Positions 36,448 to 45,127 are shown, counted from the first letter of the stretch. The stretch: 64,000 nucleotides of DNA from Sneathiella sp. P13V-1 (GCF_015143595.1 NZ_WYEU01000001.1:310001-374000); one strand, 5' to 3'. A program made the numbers and translations. Notes: generated by a model from the letters alone, not told the origin.

Positions 36448-36843
36448 TTACTTTCGGGATGATTTCTCCTCTATGGGAGCTCCGGCTTCTCTCCAAGCGG
36501 AAAAGCCACCGTCAATGTGAGCCACATTTTCAAGGCCCATTGATTTTACTGTATCTGTTGCAAGCGCTGATCGCCAACCAGCGGCGCAGAAAAAAACAAA
36601 CTTGTTTCCGCTTGCGAACACATCTTTATGATATGGGCTCTCCGGGTCAACCCAAAATTCCAACATACCGCGCGGGGCGTGAACAGCGCCGGGGACAACG
36701 CCCTCCCGCTCTAATTCCCTTACATCGCGAATATCCACGAAAGTTACGCTCTCGTCTCCCAATAACGCTTGCGCCTCCTCCACAGAAAGAGTTTCAATTC
36801 GGGAATTTGCGTCCGCCACCATCTGTTTGACTGTTTTTTTCAT
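36448..36843 (-). CDS. Rhodanese-like sulfurtransferase domain protein
   Basis: 131 residues, a single rhodanese domain. The active-site loop FFCAAGWRSA carries the catalytic Cys near residue 86; the FVDIRDVRELEREGVVPGAVHAPRG and HIDGGFSAW segments are family-typical. It would carry a persulfide on Cys or move sulfur to an unknown acceptor. ATG 36843 is chosen, with CGGAG 9 bp upstream. No export signal is seen, so it is cytosolic. Confidence 0.9.
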   Translation of the reverse strand: MKKTVKQMVADANSRIETLSVEEAQALLGDESVTFVDIRDVRELEREGVVPGAVHAPRGMLEFWVDPESPYHKDVFASGNKFVFFCAAGWRSALATDTVKSMGLENVAHIDGGFSAWREAGAPIEEKSSRK

Positions 36844-36965
36844 TGGTACTCCGCCGCTCAGGTTGTATGTTTTTTTTAGTTTATGCGCCAACTGGCATTT
36901 TATGCTACAGATAACATCAGGGCCGCGCTAGATAGAATAAAAGAAATAAAAATAAGAGGGCATTC

Positions 36966-38171
36966 ATGGACCTTTCATTCACAAAAGACGATAACGCCTT
37001 CCGCGAGGAAGTCATCGAGTTTATTAATGAAAATCTGACAGATGATTTAAAACAAAAAATGGCAGAAACCAGAAACAGTTATCTGCCTAAAGAAGATCAT
37101 GAAAGATGGCAAAAGGCTCTCCATGCAAAAGGTTGGGCTGCACCGGATTGGCCCGTTGAATATGGCGGACCCGGATGGACAACCACTCAGAAATATATTT
37201 TTGAAACTGAGATGGCGAACCACAACGCACCTGGCATTATGCCATTCGGCATTAAGATGTGTGCCCCTGTTCTGATGAAATTTGGCAGTGAAGAACAAAA
37301 GCAACGCTTCTTGCCTAAAATGCTCGCGAGTGAAGACTGGTGGTGTCAGGGGTATTCTGAGCCAGGCTCTGGATCTGATTTGGCATCACTTGCGTGTAAA
37401 GCTGAAGACAAGGGTGACCACTTCCTCGTCAATGGATCAAAAATCTGGACAACCCTTGCACAATATGCGGACTGGATTTTCTGTCTCGTACGTACATCCA
37501 ACGAAGGCAAGCGTCAGGAAGGCATTTCCTTCCTTTTGATCGACATGAAATCCGAAGGTATCACTGTCGATCCAATTTACACGGTTGATCAGCCGATTGA
37601 AGGCTTTCAGGAAGTAAACCAGGTATTTTTCCAGGATGTAAAAGTACCTAAAGAAAATCTGGTGGGTGAGGTCAACAAAGGCTGGACATACGCCAAGTAT
37701 CTTCTGGAATTTGAACGCGGCAACGCCTATGCCGGTCGCCTGAAGCGCGGTGCCAAGAAAATTCGCGCCATTGCCAGCAACGAAGTAGAAGGCGGCGTGC
37801 CGGTTATTGAAAACACTGAATTCCGCAGCAAACTTGCCAAGCTGGAAGTTGCGATCGAAGCACTGGAAATGACCGAACTTCGTATCCTCAGCAAACTGAC
37901 ATCCGGACAGAATATGGGCCCTGAATCATCGTTGATGAAATGCCGCGGAACTGATCTCTATCAGGAAGTTGTGGAACTCGCTATGGAAGCTGTTGGCAGC
38001 TATGCCATGCCATTTATCCCGTTGCGTCCTGGTGCCAATGACGAAGGCGTTGGCCCTGACTATGCAAATGGATCCGCTCCGCGATACTTTAATGCACGTA
38101 AAGTATCCATTTATGGCGGTTCCAACGAAATTCAGCGGAACATTATGGCCAAACTCATTCTTGGCCTTTGA
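36966..38171 (+). CDS. Acyl-CoA dehydrogenase
   Basis: 401 residues of the FAD-dependent acyl-CoA dehydrogenase family, which introduces the alpha-beta double bond in acyl-CoA and passes electrons to ETF. Signatures are WWCQGYSEPGSGSDLASL (about 119-136), the NGSKIWTT strand, and the C-terminal FNARKVSIYGGSNEIQRNIMAKLILGL (FAD-binding GGxxEIQ). The long C-terminal insertion with FIPLRPGAND is typical of the sterol/branched-chain (FadE-like) group. A GAGGG site precedes the ATG. ETF-QO, encoded at 47.9 kb, would accept its electrons by way of ETF. Confidence 0.93.
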   Translation: MDLSFTKDDNAFREEVIEFINENLTDDLKQKMAETRNSYLPKEDHERWQKALHAKGWAAPDWPVEYGGPGWTTTQKYIFETEMANHNAPGIMPFGIKMCAPVLMKFGSEEQKQRFLPKMLASEDWWCQGYSEPGSGSDLASLACKAEDKGDHFLVNGSKIWTTLAQYADWIFCLVRTSNEGKRQEGISFLLIDMKSEGITVDPIYTVDQPIEGFQEVNQVFFQDVKVPKENLVGEVNKGWTYAKYLLEFERGNAYAGRLKRGAKKIRAIASNEVEGGVPVIENTEFRSKLAKLEVAIEALEMTELRILSKLTSGQNMGPESSLMKCRGTDLYQEVVELAMEAVGSYAMPFIPLRPGANDEGVGPDYANGSAPRYFNARKVSIYGGSNEIQRNIMAKLILGL

Positions 38172-38222
38172 TAAATTGCGGCAGATGGTTTCAAATCATC
38201 TGCCCATTCTCACGCGGGTACT

Positions 38223-38897
38223 ATGTTAAAACGCGAAGACCTGACCGAAGAACGTGTCGAAATGCTGATCAAAGAGGCCCGCAAACTAGGCCCCTTTGAA
38301 GCATTAAGCCGCGAAGAGCGCGAAGCCAACAGGCGAAATTTTCTGGACGCACGGCCTAATGACGATGACCAAGGTCTCTGGGTCTTTGGATATGGCTCCC
38401 TCCTCTGGAATCCGGCTTTCCTTTATACCGAAGACACCCCTGCACGACTCTATGGATATCGGCGGCGCTTCTGCCTGCACCTCACTATGGGACGGGGTAG
38501 CCCTGAAAAACCAAGCCTGATGCTTGCTTTGGACACCTCCGGCTCCTGTAACGGTCATGCCTTCTTCGTCAGGCCAGATCAAGTCGATAGCGAAACTACA
38601 ATCCTCTGGCGTAGGGAAATGATGTCAGGTGCCTATCAACCCAAATGGATTACCCTTTATCTTGAGGGCGGCCACAAAGTGACGGGTATGACTTTTGTGG
38701 TCAATAAAGACCATTCCCGTTACATACAGCATCTGGAAGAAGATGAAGTTGTGCGCAGGTTATCTCATGGCGAAGGGCATTTGGGCACAAGTCGGGAATA
38801 TCTGGAAAATACGGTTGCCCATTTAGAGGAAAGTCAGGTGAAGGATGTCTACCTTCACAGGCTGTGCCGCAAACTGCGGGAAAAATACCCCTTATAA
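38223..38897 (+). CDS. ChaC-type gamma-glutamylcyclotransferase
   Basis: 224 residues. The GLWVFGYGSLLWNPAFLY segment (about 50-67) is the ChaC/GGCT substrate loop, followed by GYRRRFCLHLTMGRGSPEKPSLMLALD. ChaC enzymes cleave glutathione to 5-oxoproline and Cys-Gly. The acid residue expected near the middle is plausible in WRREMMSGAY. It begins 52 bp after the acyl-CoA dehydrogenase stop on the same strand and may be in the same transcript. Confidence 0.9.
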   Translation: MLKREDLTEERVEMLIKEARKLGPFEALSREEREANRRNFLDARPNDDDQGLWVFGYGSLLWNPAFLYTEDTPARLYGYRRRFCLHLTMGRGSPEKPSLMLALDTSGSCNGHAFFVRPDQVDSETTILWRREMMSGAYQPKWITLYLEGGHKVTGMTFVVNKDHSRYIQHLEEDEVVRRLSHGEGHLGTSREYLENTVAHLEESQVKDVYLHRLCRKLREKYPL

Positions 38898-38905
38898 AAA
38901 AAATG

Positions 38906-38932
38906 TCCCGGCACGAGGGGTCAGTGCCGGGA
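38906..38932 (-). terminator. Hairpin with terminator character on the minus strand
   Basis: A 9-bp perfect stem TCCCGGCAC / GTGCCGGGA with a 9-nt loop lies just past the chaC stop. A run of A precedes it on the plus strand, so the T run follows it only on the minus strand; it would stop leftward, not chaC, transcription. Confidence 0.6.
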
Positions 38933-38944
38933 TCATATTATCAG

Positions 38945-39110
38945 CTGGTATTTGGTTTCCCATCTACCAGAGGGGTACTAGGGTACTTGGTACTACAATA
39001 CGCAAAGGGTACTTCTATACTACTTCCATACTCGGGTACTTGGTACTAGCGGATATCGGGGGGATATCCTGCCTGATCGGATGCGCGCCCGATCAACTGA
39101 ATACAGTATT
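38945..39110. repeat. GTACT-repeat, dyad-rich intergenic element
   Basis: Within this span GTACT occurs six times (38975, 38983, 38990, 39009, 39036, 39043), and the 15-mer GGGTACTTGGTACTA is present twice (38981 and 39034). Around it are CTGGTA / TACCAG (38945-38970), two GGATATC blocks (39051-39069), a 7-bp stem TGATCGG / CCGATCA with 8-nt loop (39074-39095), and the palindrome AATACAGTATT (39100-39110). The region lies between convergent genes, so it is not the promoter of either. The following 39120-39310 is AT-rich and has no supportable gene. Confidence 0.6.
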
Positions 39111-39324
39111 GCCGCGGGGCCTTAAAAATTCAAGTAAATTAAAATTTTACAATAAATTCATCAACGAAATTAAATGTAGTATAATAGTAATATTTCACTG
39201 TCTCAGGTTGATTACTTTGGTGAATATTTAAGTTTCATAAGTAATTATTTGGTTACACTTTAGTCAGTATATGTAATTTTTTTATTACACACATCCGAAT
39301 CACCGCTCAAAACTAATGGACAAC

Positions 39325-39351
39325 AAAAAAGGCGCCCCGAAGAGCGCCTTT
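39325..39351 (-). terminator. Terminator of the VPLPA-CTERM gene
   Basis: A 7-bp stem AAGGCGC / GCGCCTT with an 8-nt loop, followed on the minus strand by TTTTTTG, 26 bp past the stop of the gene at 39377-40054. Confidence 0.85.
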
Positions 39352-39376
39352 CAAATTGTGTATGTTTCCCGAAGTC

Positions 39377-40054
39377 TTATGCAGATTTACGACGACGACG
39401 TCCGAGGAAACCAAGACCAGCAAGCGCTGCGCCGAACAGCATTACTGCTGGTGGCAGAGGAACTGCTGTCAAGCGAACATCATCGATGTAACCACCGAGA
39501 CGGTCAGCTGTACCAGTTGCTTCAAAGATCACATCAACAGATGCGTCAGCTGCAAGTGTGAAAGTCCGTTCGATCAATGTCCAACCGTCGCTCGCAATAC
39601 CAGTTACGAAGTCTGGGCCAACAGTTGTGTTTGTCAGAACAAAGTCGATACCATTGGTACCGGAGTTATTTGTACGACCACGGTACATGAATGAGAATTT
39701 ATACTGACCTGCAGTCAACTGAACGCTCTGCTGCATGTCAGAGTTTGTTGTTGTTGCCTGGCCATCACCACCGCGGTTCGGGTCACTGTCCAGCTCAACT
39801 TTGTTGAGGCCTTCAAATGCAGTGGAACCACCGATGTTACCGCGTTGAATTTCGATACCAGTACCTGTGAAAGATTCCCAACCAGGAATGTTCTGATATA
39901 CACCCCAATCTGGGTTACCCAGTGGGTCGATACCTGTCATATCTTCAAAACCACCGTTCTGAAGAAGGTTGACGCCCATTGCGGATGCTGGAGCAGCTGC
40001 AAAAGCAACTACGGAAATAGCAGCAGCAGCAACAAGTGCTTTTAGCTTTTTCAT
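39377..40054 (-). CDS. Secreted DUF642-like protein with VPLPA/PEP-CTERM sorting tail
   Basis: 225 residues. A signal peptide (about 1-25) ends in ASA. The mature protein starts NLLQNGGFED, a DUF642/CBM-like opening, and runs as a beta-sandwich (PGWESFTGTGIEIQRG, YKFSFMYRGR, GYIDDVRL). The C-terminus is a sorting signal: VPLPPAVMLFGAALAGLGFLG then RRRRKSA, i.e. short motif, membrane helix, basic cluster, as in VPLPA-CTERM/PEP-CTERM proteins handled by an exosortase. No exosortase is in this window. AGGAG lies 8 bp before the ATG. It should be surface or matrix located; function unknown. Confidence 0.85.
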   Translation of the reverse strand: MKKLKALVAAAAISVVAFAAAPASAMGVNLLQNGGFEDMTGIDPLGNPDWGVYQNIPGWESFTGTGIEIQRGNIGGSTAFEGLNKVELDSDPNRGGDGQATTTNSDMQQSVQLTAGQYKFSFMYRGRTNNSGTNGIDFVLTNTTVGPDFVTGIASDGWTLIERTFTLAADASVDVIFEATGTADRLGGYIDDVRLTAVPLPPAVMLFGAALAGLGFLGRRRRKSA

Positions 40055-40404
40055 TTAAGATCTCCTACTCGTCTTGCCCGGCAATATGAAAATTCTCAAA
40101 ATACGTTTGAGAAAAGCATCGCACCCTGTTCAGGTACGCGTAACATAAACAACTCTATACAACATATTCATGCTGCGCGGATCTGTTAATACTTTATTAA
40201 CCAATTGATACTTGCAGGGGATGTTTCGAGTCAACACAACTTTACCAAAGCAGCTTAAAACAAGGTATTTTTTGCCGGATATCGACAAAATTACAGCTAT
40301 TATGATTAACGAAAATGGTTAATTTCTAATATTTAAGGTTAATACGAAATCGGTTTCATATTATTTATGTTGCAAGTGCGAATCACATATGGATATGCAA
40401 TTAA
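40055..40404. other. AT-rich upstream region of the VPLPA-CTERM gene
   Basis: 350 bp without a supportable gene. It is AT-rich with several TTAA and TTAACC words (around 40196-40200, 40308-40345), but none spaced as a classical CtrA box (TTAA-N7-TTAA). It presumably holds the promoter of the leftward VPLPA-CTERM gene and the 3' end of DUF1501. Confidence 0.4.
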
Positions 40405-41574
40405 TCAGATAAAGAGATTCCCATAAGGTACCAACTCTCGCTTTGGAAGTACCTTTTGGCGCACTGTTTTATCGCTAAGGCCCAAATGTTCCTTTAAAAT
40501 TACGGCAATGACATTGTCCAGATTATTTTCTGGAAACACATCCCGACCCTGATACAGATCACCTTTTGCAAGGCCCGGCCATTTACCCATAATCTTACCA
40601 CCGCGCACCGCACCGCCCAATAAAATGGCAAGGCCGCCTGTTCCGTGATCCGTACCGCCAGTTCCATTCTCTGCAGCGGTTCGGCCAAATTCTGACACCA
40701 CAAGTACGGCGGTTCGCTTCCAACTCGCTCCAAGCCCATCCATCAAGGCAACGATCCCGTCATCCAGCGCCTCAAATTGCCGATCCAGTCGCCCAACCTG
40801 TCCAAAATGAGTATCCCAGCCGCCCATTTCCAAAACAGCGACCCTGGGCCCTTTTTCTTTTATAAGAAGCGCCGCCGCTGACTTTGCTGCATCTGCCAGA
40901 CTGTCTTTCCTTGTTTTCCCGCCCATCACATTGCTATCCGGCTGCGGCGACATCATGGCTGTTTGCAGGGATTTCTGAAATGCCGGAAAGTCGCTATAGG
41001 CATAATCCAGCCGGTTCAGGAAATCTTCCCCGGTCTCCCGAAACGGGCTTTTGCCATATGTTTGAATTCGCGCCTCCCCCTGCAGGATCAAGGGAAGGTT
41101 CGATCCAATGGTAAGCCCTAAACGATCATCATCATCCTTTGGCAATTCAGATATGGCCCGGTTAAGCCAGCCATCTTTCAGCTCAAACGGACTTCGCCCG
41201 CCGATCTCCAACACATTTTGCCCGTCAAAATGCGACCGCTCCCGATAGGGGGTAGAGGTGGCGGGGAAAAGCGCAAGCTGTCCTACCTTATATAATTCCG
41301 ACAATCGTTTGAGCTTTCCATGCAGGGCAAACGCGTCATTAAGACGAATTAGCTTTCTTGGAGCCTCAAAAGATTTCCAAAGCTTGGGACGCAAATTCCG
41401 GTAATTTCTATCCGCATACGGGACCAGCGCATGAAGGCCATCCATGCCACCGCGCAAAACAATCACCACAAATCGCTCTTCCATATTCGCAGCGGCAAGA
41501 CAAAGGGAGACAGGCATGGTTGCCGCAGCCGTCATAGCCATGGTTGATTTCATCAAATTCCGACGATTAATCAT
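40405..41574 (-). CDS. DUF1501 family protein (Tat-type signal)
   Basis: 389 residues. The N-terminus MINRRNLMKSTMAMTAAA has a twin-arginine pattern. The body matches DUF1501, a predicted alkaline-phosphatase/sulfatase-fold protein: FVVIVLRGGMDGLHALVPY, LFPATSTPYRERSHFDGQN, LVVSEFGRTAAENGTGGTDHGTGG (likely metal-binding His/Asp). The function is unproven. It begins 3 bp after the DUF1800 stop; the two families are nearly always encoded together. Confidence 0.9.
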   Translation of the reverse strand: MINRRNLMKSTMAMTAAATMPVSLCLAAANMEERFVVIVLRGGMDGLHALVPYADRNYRNLRPKLWKSFEAPRKLIRLNDAFALHGKLKRLSELYKVGQLALFPATSTPYRERSHFDGQNVLEIGGRSPFELKDGWLNRAISELPKDDDDRLGLTIGSNLPLILQGEARIQTYGKSPFRETGEDFLNRLDYAYSDFPAFQKSLQTAMMSPQPDSNVMGGKTRKDSLADAAKSAAALLIKEKGPRVAVLEMGGWDTHFGQVGRLDRQFEALDDGIVALMDGLGASWKRTAVLVVSEFGRTAAENGTGGTDHGTGGLAILLGGAVRGGKIMGKWPGLAKGDLYQGRDVFPENNLDNVIAVILKEHLGLSDKTVRQKVLPKRELVPYGNLFI

Positions 41575-41577
41575 GCC

Positions 41578-42930
41578 CTATCTCCTTTGAAACTCGGCGG
41601 AGGCAAATAAAAGCGCCATCCCATCCGATGCGGTTTCGGCCCCCGCCACCATTTTCATCGCCTCGTCAGAGGCCTGATCCCCCACCGCTTCTTTGAAATA
41701 ACGGGCAGGGTTATGCTCAATCTTCATATTACGGCTCAAACTTTGCCCCCACTCAATTCGCCGCATTAACGCCTCGGGCGTTAGCCAGTGCTTTTCCGTA
41801 TCTGCCCAGCCTTGGGGGCTATCGGCGTTAAAGGGCACATGCCCCAATGTAACGAGCCCCTTGGTAACTTGCTTATCTTTACGTGGGTAGGTGCCGGTAA
41901 GACGGTAAATGGACAAAAGAAGCTCATAGGGTGTTTTCATTTTTGGAAAACCGGGCTGCCAGGCCTCCTCCATGGATACCAGCGCCCGATAAAGGGACGG
42001 AAGATCTCCGTCAGTTTTCATATAAACTTTCACAAGCTTGTCCACGGCCCGCGCCGGTGGGTTATCTGCAATGAAATGACGACAGAGCTTTGTCGCGATA
42101 AACCGCGCGGTAGAGGGGTGCCGCGCCAGATCTTTCAAGATCCGCACAACCTCCTGCTCCCCTTCCTCGCCATATCTTTTGCCAAGGATGGTCTTCGCGC
42201 CCGGCTCGTGAAGGTTTGGGTAGAACTCAAACCCGCCGTGATAGCTGCCACTTTCGATTTTTCGCTTACCGCCCAATGCCCCATGGCTCCAGCCTGTCAG
42301 GGCTTTGGCAAATTCGGTGACGTCTTGTTGGTTATAACCACCGCGCACCCCCAGGGTGTGAAGCTCTAAAATCTCCCGCGCCAGATTTTCATTCAGGCTA
42401 CGTCCGCGCCGTTTACCCGCACGGGAGTTCGGCCCCACGGAAATGGCGTTATCCAGATAAATGAGCATCCCCACATGCCGGGTGGCAGACAGAAGCAGAT
42501 CTTCAAAACGGCCGAACACATGGGGCCGGATGGCTTCGCGCTCATAGGCGGCTGTGGCCAGACCAACCAGCGGCCGCTGCCCTGAGATGGTGAAATGATT
42601 AGACCAGAAATAGACGAGCCGTTCTGCAAAGGGTGTGTTTGTCTCTATCCCATATTGAAGGCGCGCCGCCAATTCACGGCGCAGATTTTGCCGGTATGTC
42701 TTTCGAAGGCTTTTCTTCTCATCCTGATCTTTGATAAAGCGTGTCTTGAACACGGCCTTCATGATCTCATCTGACGGCAGGAATTTATCCAGCATCGGCG
42801 CTTTCGCTGCGGCAGGGGTGATCTGCGCTTCCAGCCAGGCACACCCTTCCCGGCCAATCACCGCCCCTTCCCCAAACTGCGCCCCCAGCCCAAACCGGTT
42901 CAACGCAATAAATGTCGTCTCATCCTGCAT
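41578..42930 (-). CDS. DUF1800 family protein
   Basis: 450 residues. Recognised as DUF1800 by LNRFGLGAQFGE at the N-terminus, RLVYFWSNHFTIS near 110, LNENLAREILELHTLGVRGGYNQQDVTEFAKALTGWS near 180-216, and GSYHGGFEFYPNLHEPGAKTILGKRY. Paired with DUF1501 on the same strand. Its role is unknown; similar pairs occur with carbohydrate or sulfated-polymer loci in planctomycetes and marine bacteria. There is no obvious signal peptide at the chosen ATG. Codon use looks more GC-rich than in the neighbouring 43-44 kb stretch. Confidence 0.9.
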   Translation of the reverse strand: MQDETTFIALNRFGLGAQFGEGAVIGREGCAWLEAQITPAAAKAPMLDKFLPSDEIMKAVFKTRFIKDQDEKKSLRKTYRQNLRRELAARLQYGIETNTPFAERLVYFWSNHFTISGQRPLVGLATAAYEREAIRPHVFGRFEDLLLSATRHVGMLIYLDNAISVGPNSRAGKRRGRSLNENLAREILELHTLGVRGGYNQQDVTEFAKALTGWSHGALGGKRKIESGSYHGGFEFYPNLHEPGAKTILGKRYGEEGEQEVVRILKDLARHPSTARFIATKLCRHFIADNPPARAVDKLVKVYMKTDGDLPSLYRALVSMEEAWQPGFPKMKTPYELLLSIYRLTGTYPRKDKQVTKGLVTLGHVPFNADSPQGWADTEKHWLTPEALMRRIEWGQSLSRNMKIEHNPARYFKEAVGDQASDEAMKMVAGAETASDGMALLFASAEFQRR

Positions 42931-43170
42931 AACAACACCTCACATTTACAATGTAACGCGCGTGAGAGGTTTTTCCGTCGGGGAAAAAAGTATGCACCCA
43001 CCATCATCAAATAAGCAATAACTAAACAGGGGTCTAATGGCAGTTCGTAAAGCACGCTTTGTGTCTAAAGATAGCAGTGTGAAAAACAGACATCTTGTTA
43101 CAATTCCTTAGGTAGATTAAATTGTAATTCGATTCTATCTTTTTGACGAAGTAAAAGGCCATTTAGTGAG

Positions 43171-44069
43171 ATGCACGAAGAACCAGCCAGAAATAACTTG
43201 GGCACGGAAACACAATGGTATGAGCAAAAGACACCAATTAGAGGGTGCAGCCTTTCTCTGCCAGAATTAAAAAAAGCTTGCAAAGAATTGGAAACACTTA
43301 ACAGAGAAACAGGAATGAAAATAATAAGGGAGCTTGTTAAGCCCGACGATACAACTGAAGCTGCCTTTGATGAACACAAAAAACATCTTCTAGAAGATGC
43401 ATTTAAAGTAACGTCTCTGTCATTGGTTATGATGGACAGACCACTTATGGTGAGTCTGCGGATGTCTTTGATGCAAACGATCTTCCTCATCCAATCCAGA
43501 GGGTGTATTTTACAAATGCCAATGCCTACAAAAGAAATGCAAATGGTGGAGATCCTTCTAACCTGTTTTCAGCTTGGATTGATTTTGACAAACCTCCACT
43601 ATTTGATCCAAACCCTTTAGTCTCTAGCCCAACCCCTAACGCTAGCATGGCTCTAATAAAGGCTAGTGATCTGAGCTTTTTCCGAGCAGCACAAAAGATT
43701 ATGGAGGAACGATTTTTTCAAAAGAAAAAATGGTTTTCCTTTGTACATGAAAAGTTTGCTTACGATGCGGGTTTATGGTTTCTGGGGCTACCTTATGCCC
43801 TATATTGGATAACCATCTACTCTGAAAAATGGTTCTCTACAGGCAGCAAGTTCCATTCTTTCAATATTGCGTTTTTTATATACAGTTTGGGTTTATCTCT
43901 TTTGGTCTATAGAGCCCTGTTTTCCTATTTAAAATGGGCGTTCCCTGTGAATATTCTCAGTGAGAACAAAGACACGGCAATGCGTCATAGAATTTTTTTA
44001 GGCGCAATTGTTCTTGGCCTCATAACCGCGGGCGCACAATCATTACTAAAGACCATCTCCGGATTATAG
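43171..44069 (+). pseudogene. Orphan membrane protein gene with a -1 frameshift
   Basis: Two reading frames join to one coherent protein of about 300 residues. From ATG 43171 the first frame gives a charged N-terminal part ending near LLEDAFKVT; from 43413 the frame shifted by -1 continues VSVIGYDGQTTYGESADVFD and runs to the stop at 44069, with two or three C-terminal membrane helices (roughly WFLGLPYALYWITIY, FIYSLGLSLLVYRALF, IFLGAIVLGLITAGAQ). A one-base loss near 43411-43415 explains the break; no slippery heptamer is in register there. Sequence is AT-richer than its neighbours and it sits by a tRNA, so it may be acquired. A sequencing error cannot be excluded. Family unknown. Confidence 0.65.
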
Positions 44070-44158
44070 CTCGAAATCACCCTAGTGTTCGCTTTGTAGG
44101 TTTCAAAAACTGAGCTACCGAAAGACCTTGTAGTACTGGATAATCAATTCTGGAAAAA

Positions 44159-44233
44159 TGGCTGGGGTGGCAGGATTCGAACCTGCGCATGGCGATACCA
44201 AAAACCGCTGCCTTACCGCTTGGCTACACCCCA
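44159..44233 (-). tRNA. tRNA-Gln (UUG)
   Basis: 75 nt with encoded CCA. The acceptor stem TGGGGTG pairs with CACCCCA; the anticodon arm GCGGT-TTTTGGT-ATCGC gives anticodon TTG; the T arm GCAGG-TTCGAAT-CCTGC is intact. Confidence 0.97.
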
Positions 44234-44306
44234 ACGAGGAGCCTTTTTCTATCGAAATAGGCGGGGAAGCTCAAGAGGAAATTTCAAAAAAATTTAAAAG
44301 TCCGAT

Positions 44307-45122
44307 TTATCGGAACATTTGCTGATCAAAAAACTGCAGCATTTGAGTAAAAACAATAGGTTCCGCCAGAATATCCCGGGGGTAGAGCATGGGCAGTGTG
44401 AGCTTTCGGCTTTGCGGATTTTGGTCAAAATATCGGCTGCATCCCCCTTCAAGGGCGGGCACATAGGCCGAGGTCACCGCAAAAGAGGCGAGCTTGTCCG
44501 CATCCCGAAGCCCAGAGATCGCCTGACCACCTCCGCAATCCCATTCCGCAAGAACGCGCCCCTTCACCCGCGCGCCATAAAGATACGCCACTGCGGGGGC
44601 CGCCTCCGCCATGCCGATGATGAAGATATTATTCTGATCCGCCCAGCTACGACCTTCCAGCGCCTTTAAGGCGTAATTCAGGGTCGCTTGCCGATCCCGC
44701 ATATCCTCGGCTGCGCGACCGTGAAGCAGCTTGTTGGGGTCACATTTCAAAGGTCGGGTCAGACGATGACGGCTGTCCAGTTGCAGGACGACAAAACCCT
44801 GCTCGGCAAGCCCTTTGATCGTAGCTTCAGACGGGAAGGCCTGACACCCGCCATAAATCATTACCACCGGCCACCTAACCCCCGGATTGGTACCTGAGAG
44901 ATTATAGAATTTGAGATTGGGATCATTTGTGGTGATCAGGGACCCCGTTGTACCGCGAACGGGAATGGCAAGGCGGGCGCGACGCCAAACACCTTCCGCG
45001 TCTGAGTATTTCGGGGCGGCAAAGGTCGCTTTTCGGGGGACAAGATCGGGATTGCCATAATCAGGCCCGCTGCATGCGGCGAGCAGCAGGAAAAGCACTC
45101 CTATAAACAGCCCCCGCCCCAA
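44307..45122 (-). CDS. Alpha/beta-hydrolase-like lipoprotein lacking the nucleophile Ser
   Basis: 271 residues. I start at TTG 45122, 5 bp after the ispE stop, with GGGAG 8 bp upstream; this puts the lipobox LAAC at Cys17, so it is a predicted lipoprotein. The rest resembles dienelactone-hydrolase-type alpha/beta hydrolases (PVVMIYGGCQAFP, GFVVLQLDSRHR). The nucleophile elbow, usually G-x-S-x-G-G, reads GMAEAA (residues 170-175), with Ala in place of Ser. So hydrolase activity by the usual mechanism is unlikely. It is last in a TPR-ispE-lipoprotein operon. Confidence 0.7.
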   Translation of the reverse strand: MGRGLFIGVLFLLLAACSGPDYGNPDLVPRKATFAAPKYSDAEGVWRRARLAIPVRGTTGSLITTNDPNLKFYNLSGTNPGVRWPVVMIYGGCQAFPSEATIKGLAEQGFVVLQLDSRHRLTRPLKCDPNKLLHGRAAEDMRDRQATLNYALKALEGRSWADQNNIFIIGMAEAAPAVAYLYGARVKGRVLAEWDCGGGQAISGLRDADKLASFAVTSAYVPALEGGCSRYFDQNPQSRKLTLPMLYPRDILAEPIVFTQMLQFFDQQMFR

Positions 45123-45127
45123 TGCGC

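Noticed and set aside
38845-39231. Open frames reading through the GTACT repeats
   Set aside because: They start inside chaC, translate the repeats and hairpins, and have no start signal or protein-like composition.
40300-40350. Possible CtrA boxes (several TTAA words) before the VPLPA-CTERM gene
   Set aside because: The spacing is 9-10 bases or irregular, not the TTAA-N7-TTAA needed for a confident call.
41788-42369. 193-codon plus-strand frame inside the DUF1800 gene
   Set aside because: Antisense to a conserved protein; caused by GC-rich codon bias.
43037-43111. 24-codon frame MAVRKARFVSKDSSVKNRHL...
   Set aside because: Opens with a plausible basic peptide, but is too short and has a weak ribosome site (AGGGG at 43028); cannot be told from chance or from a gene remnant.
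43400-43420. Programmed -1 frameshift in the orphan membrane gene
   Set aside because: TTTAAAG at 43402 is not in the register needed for X-XXY-YYZ slippage and no clear downstream pseudoknot is seen; a simple deletion or sequence error is more likely.
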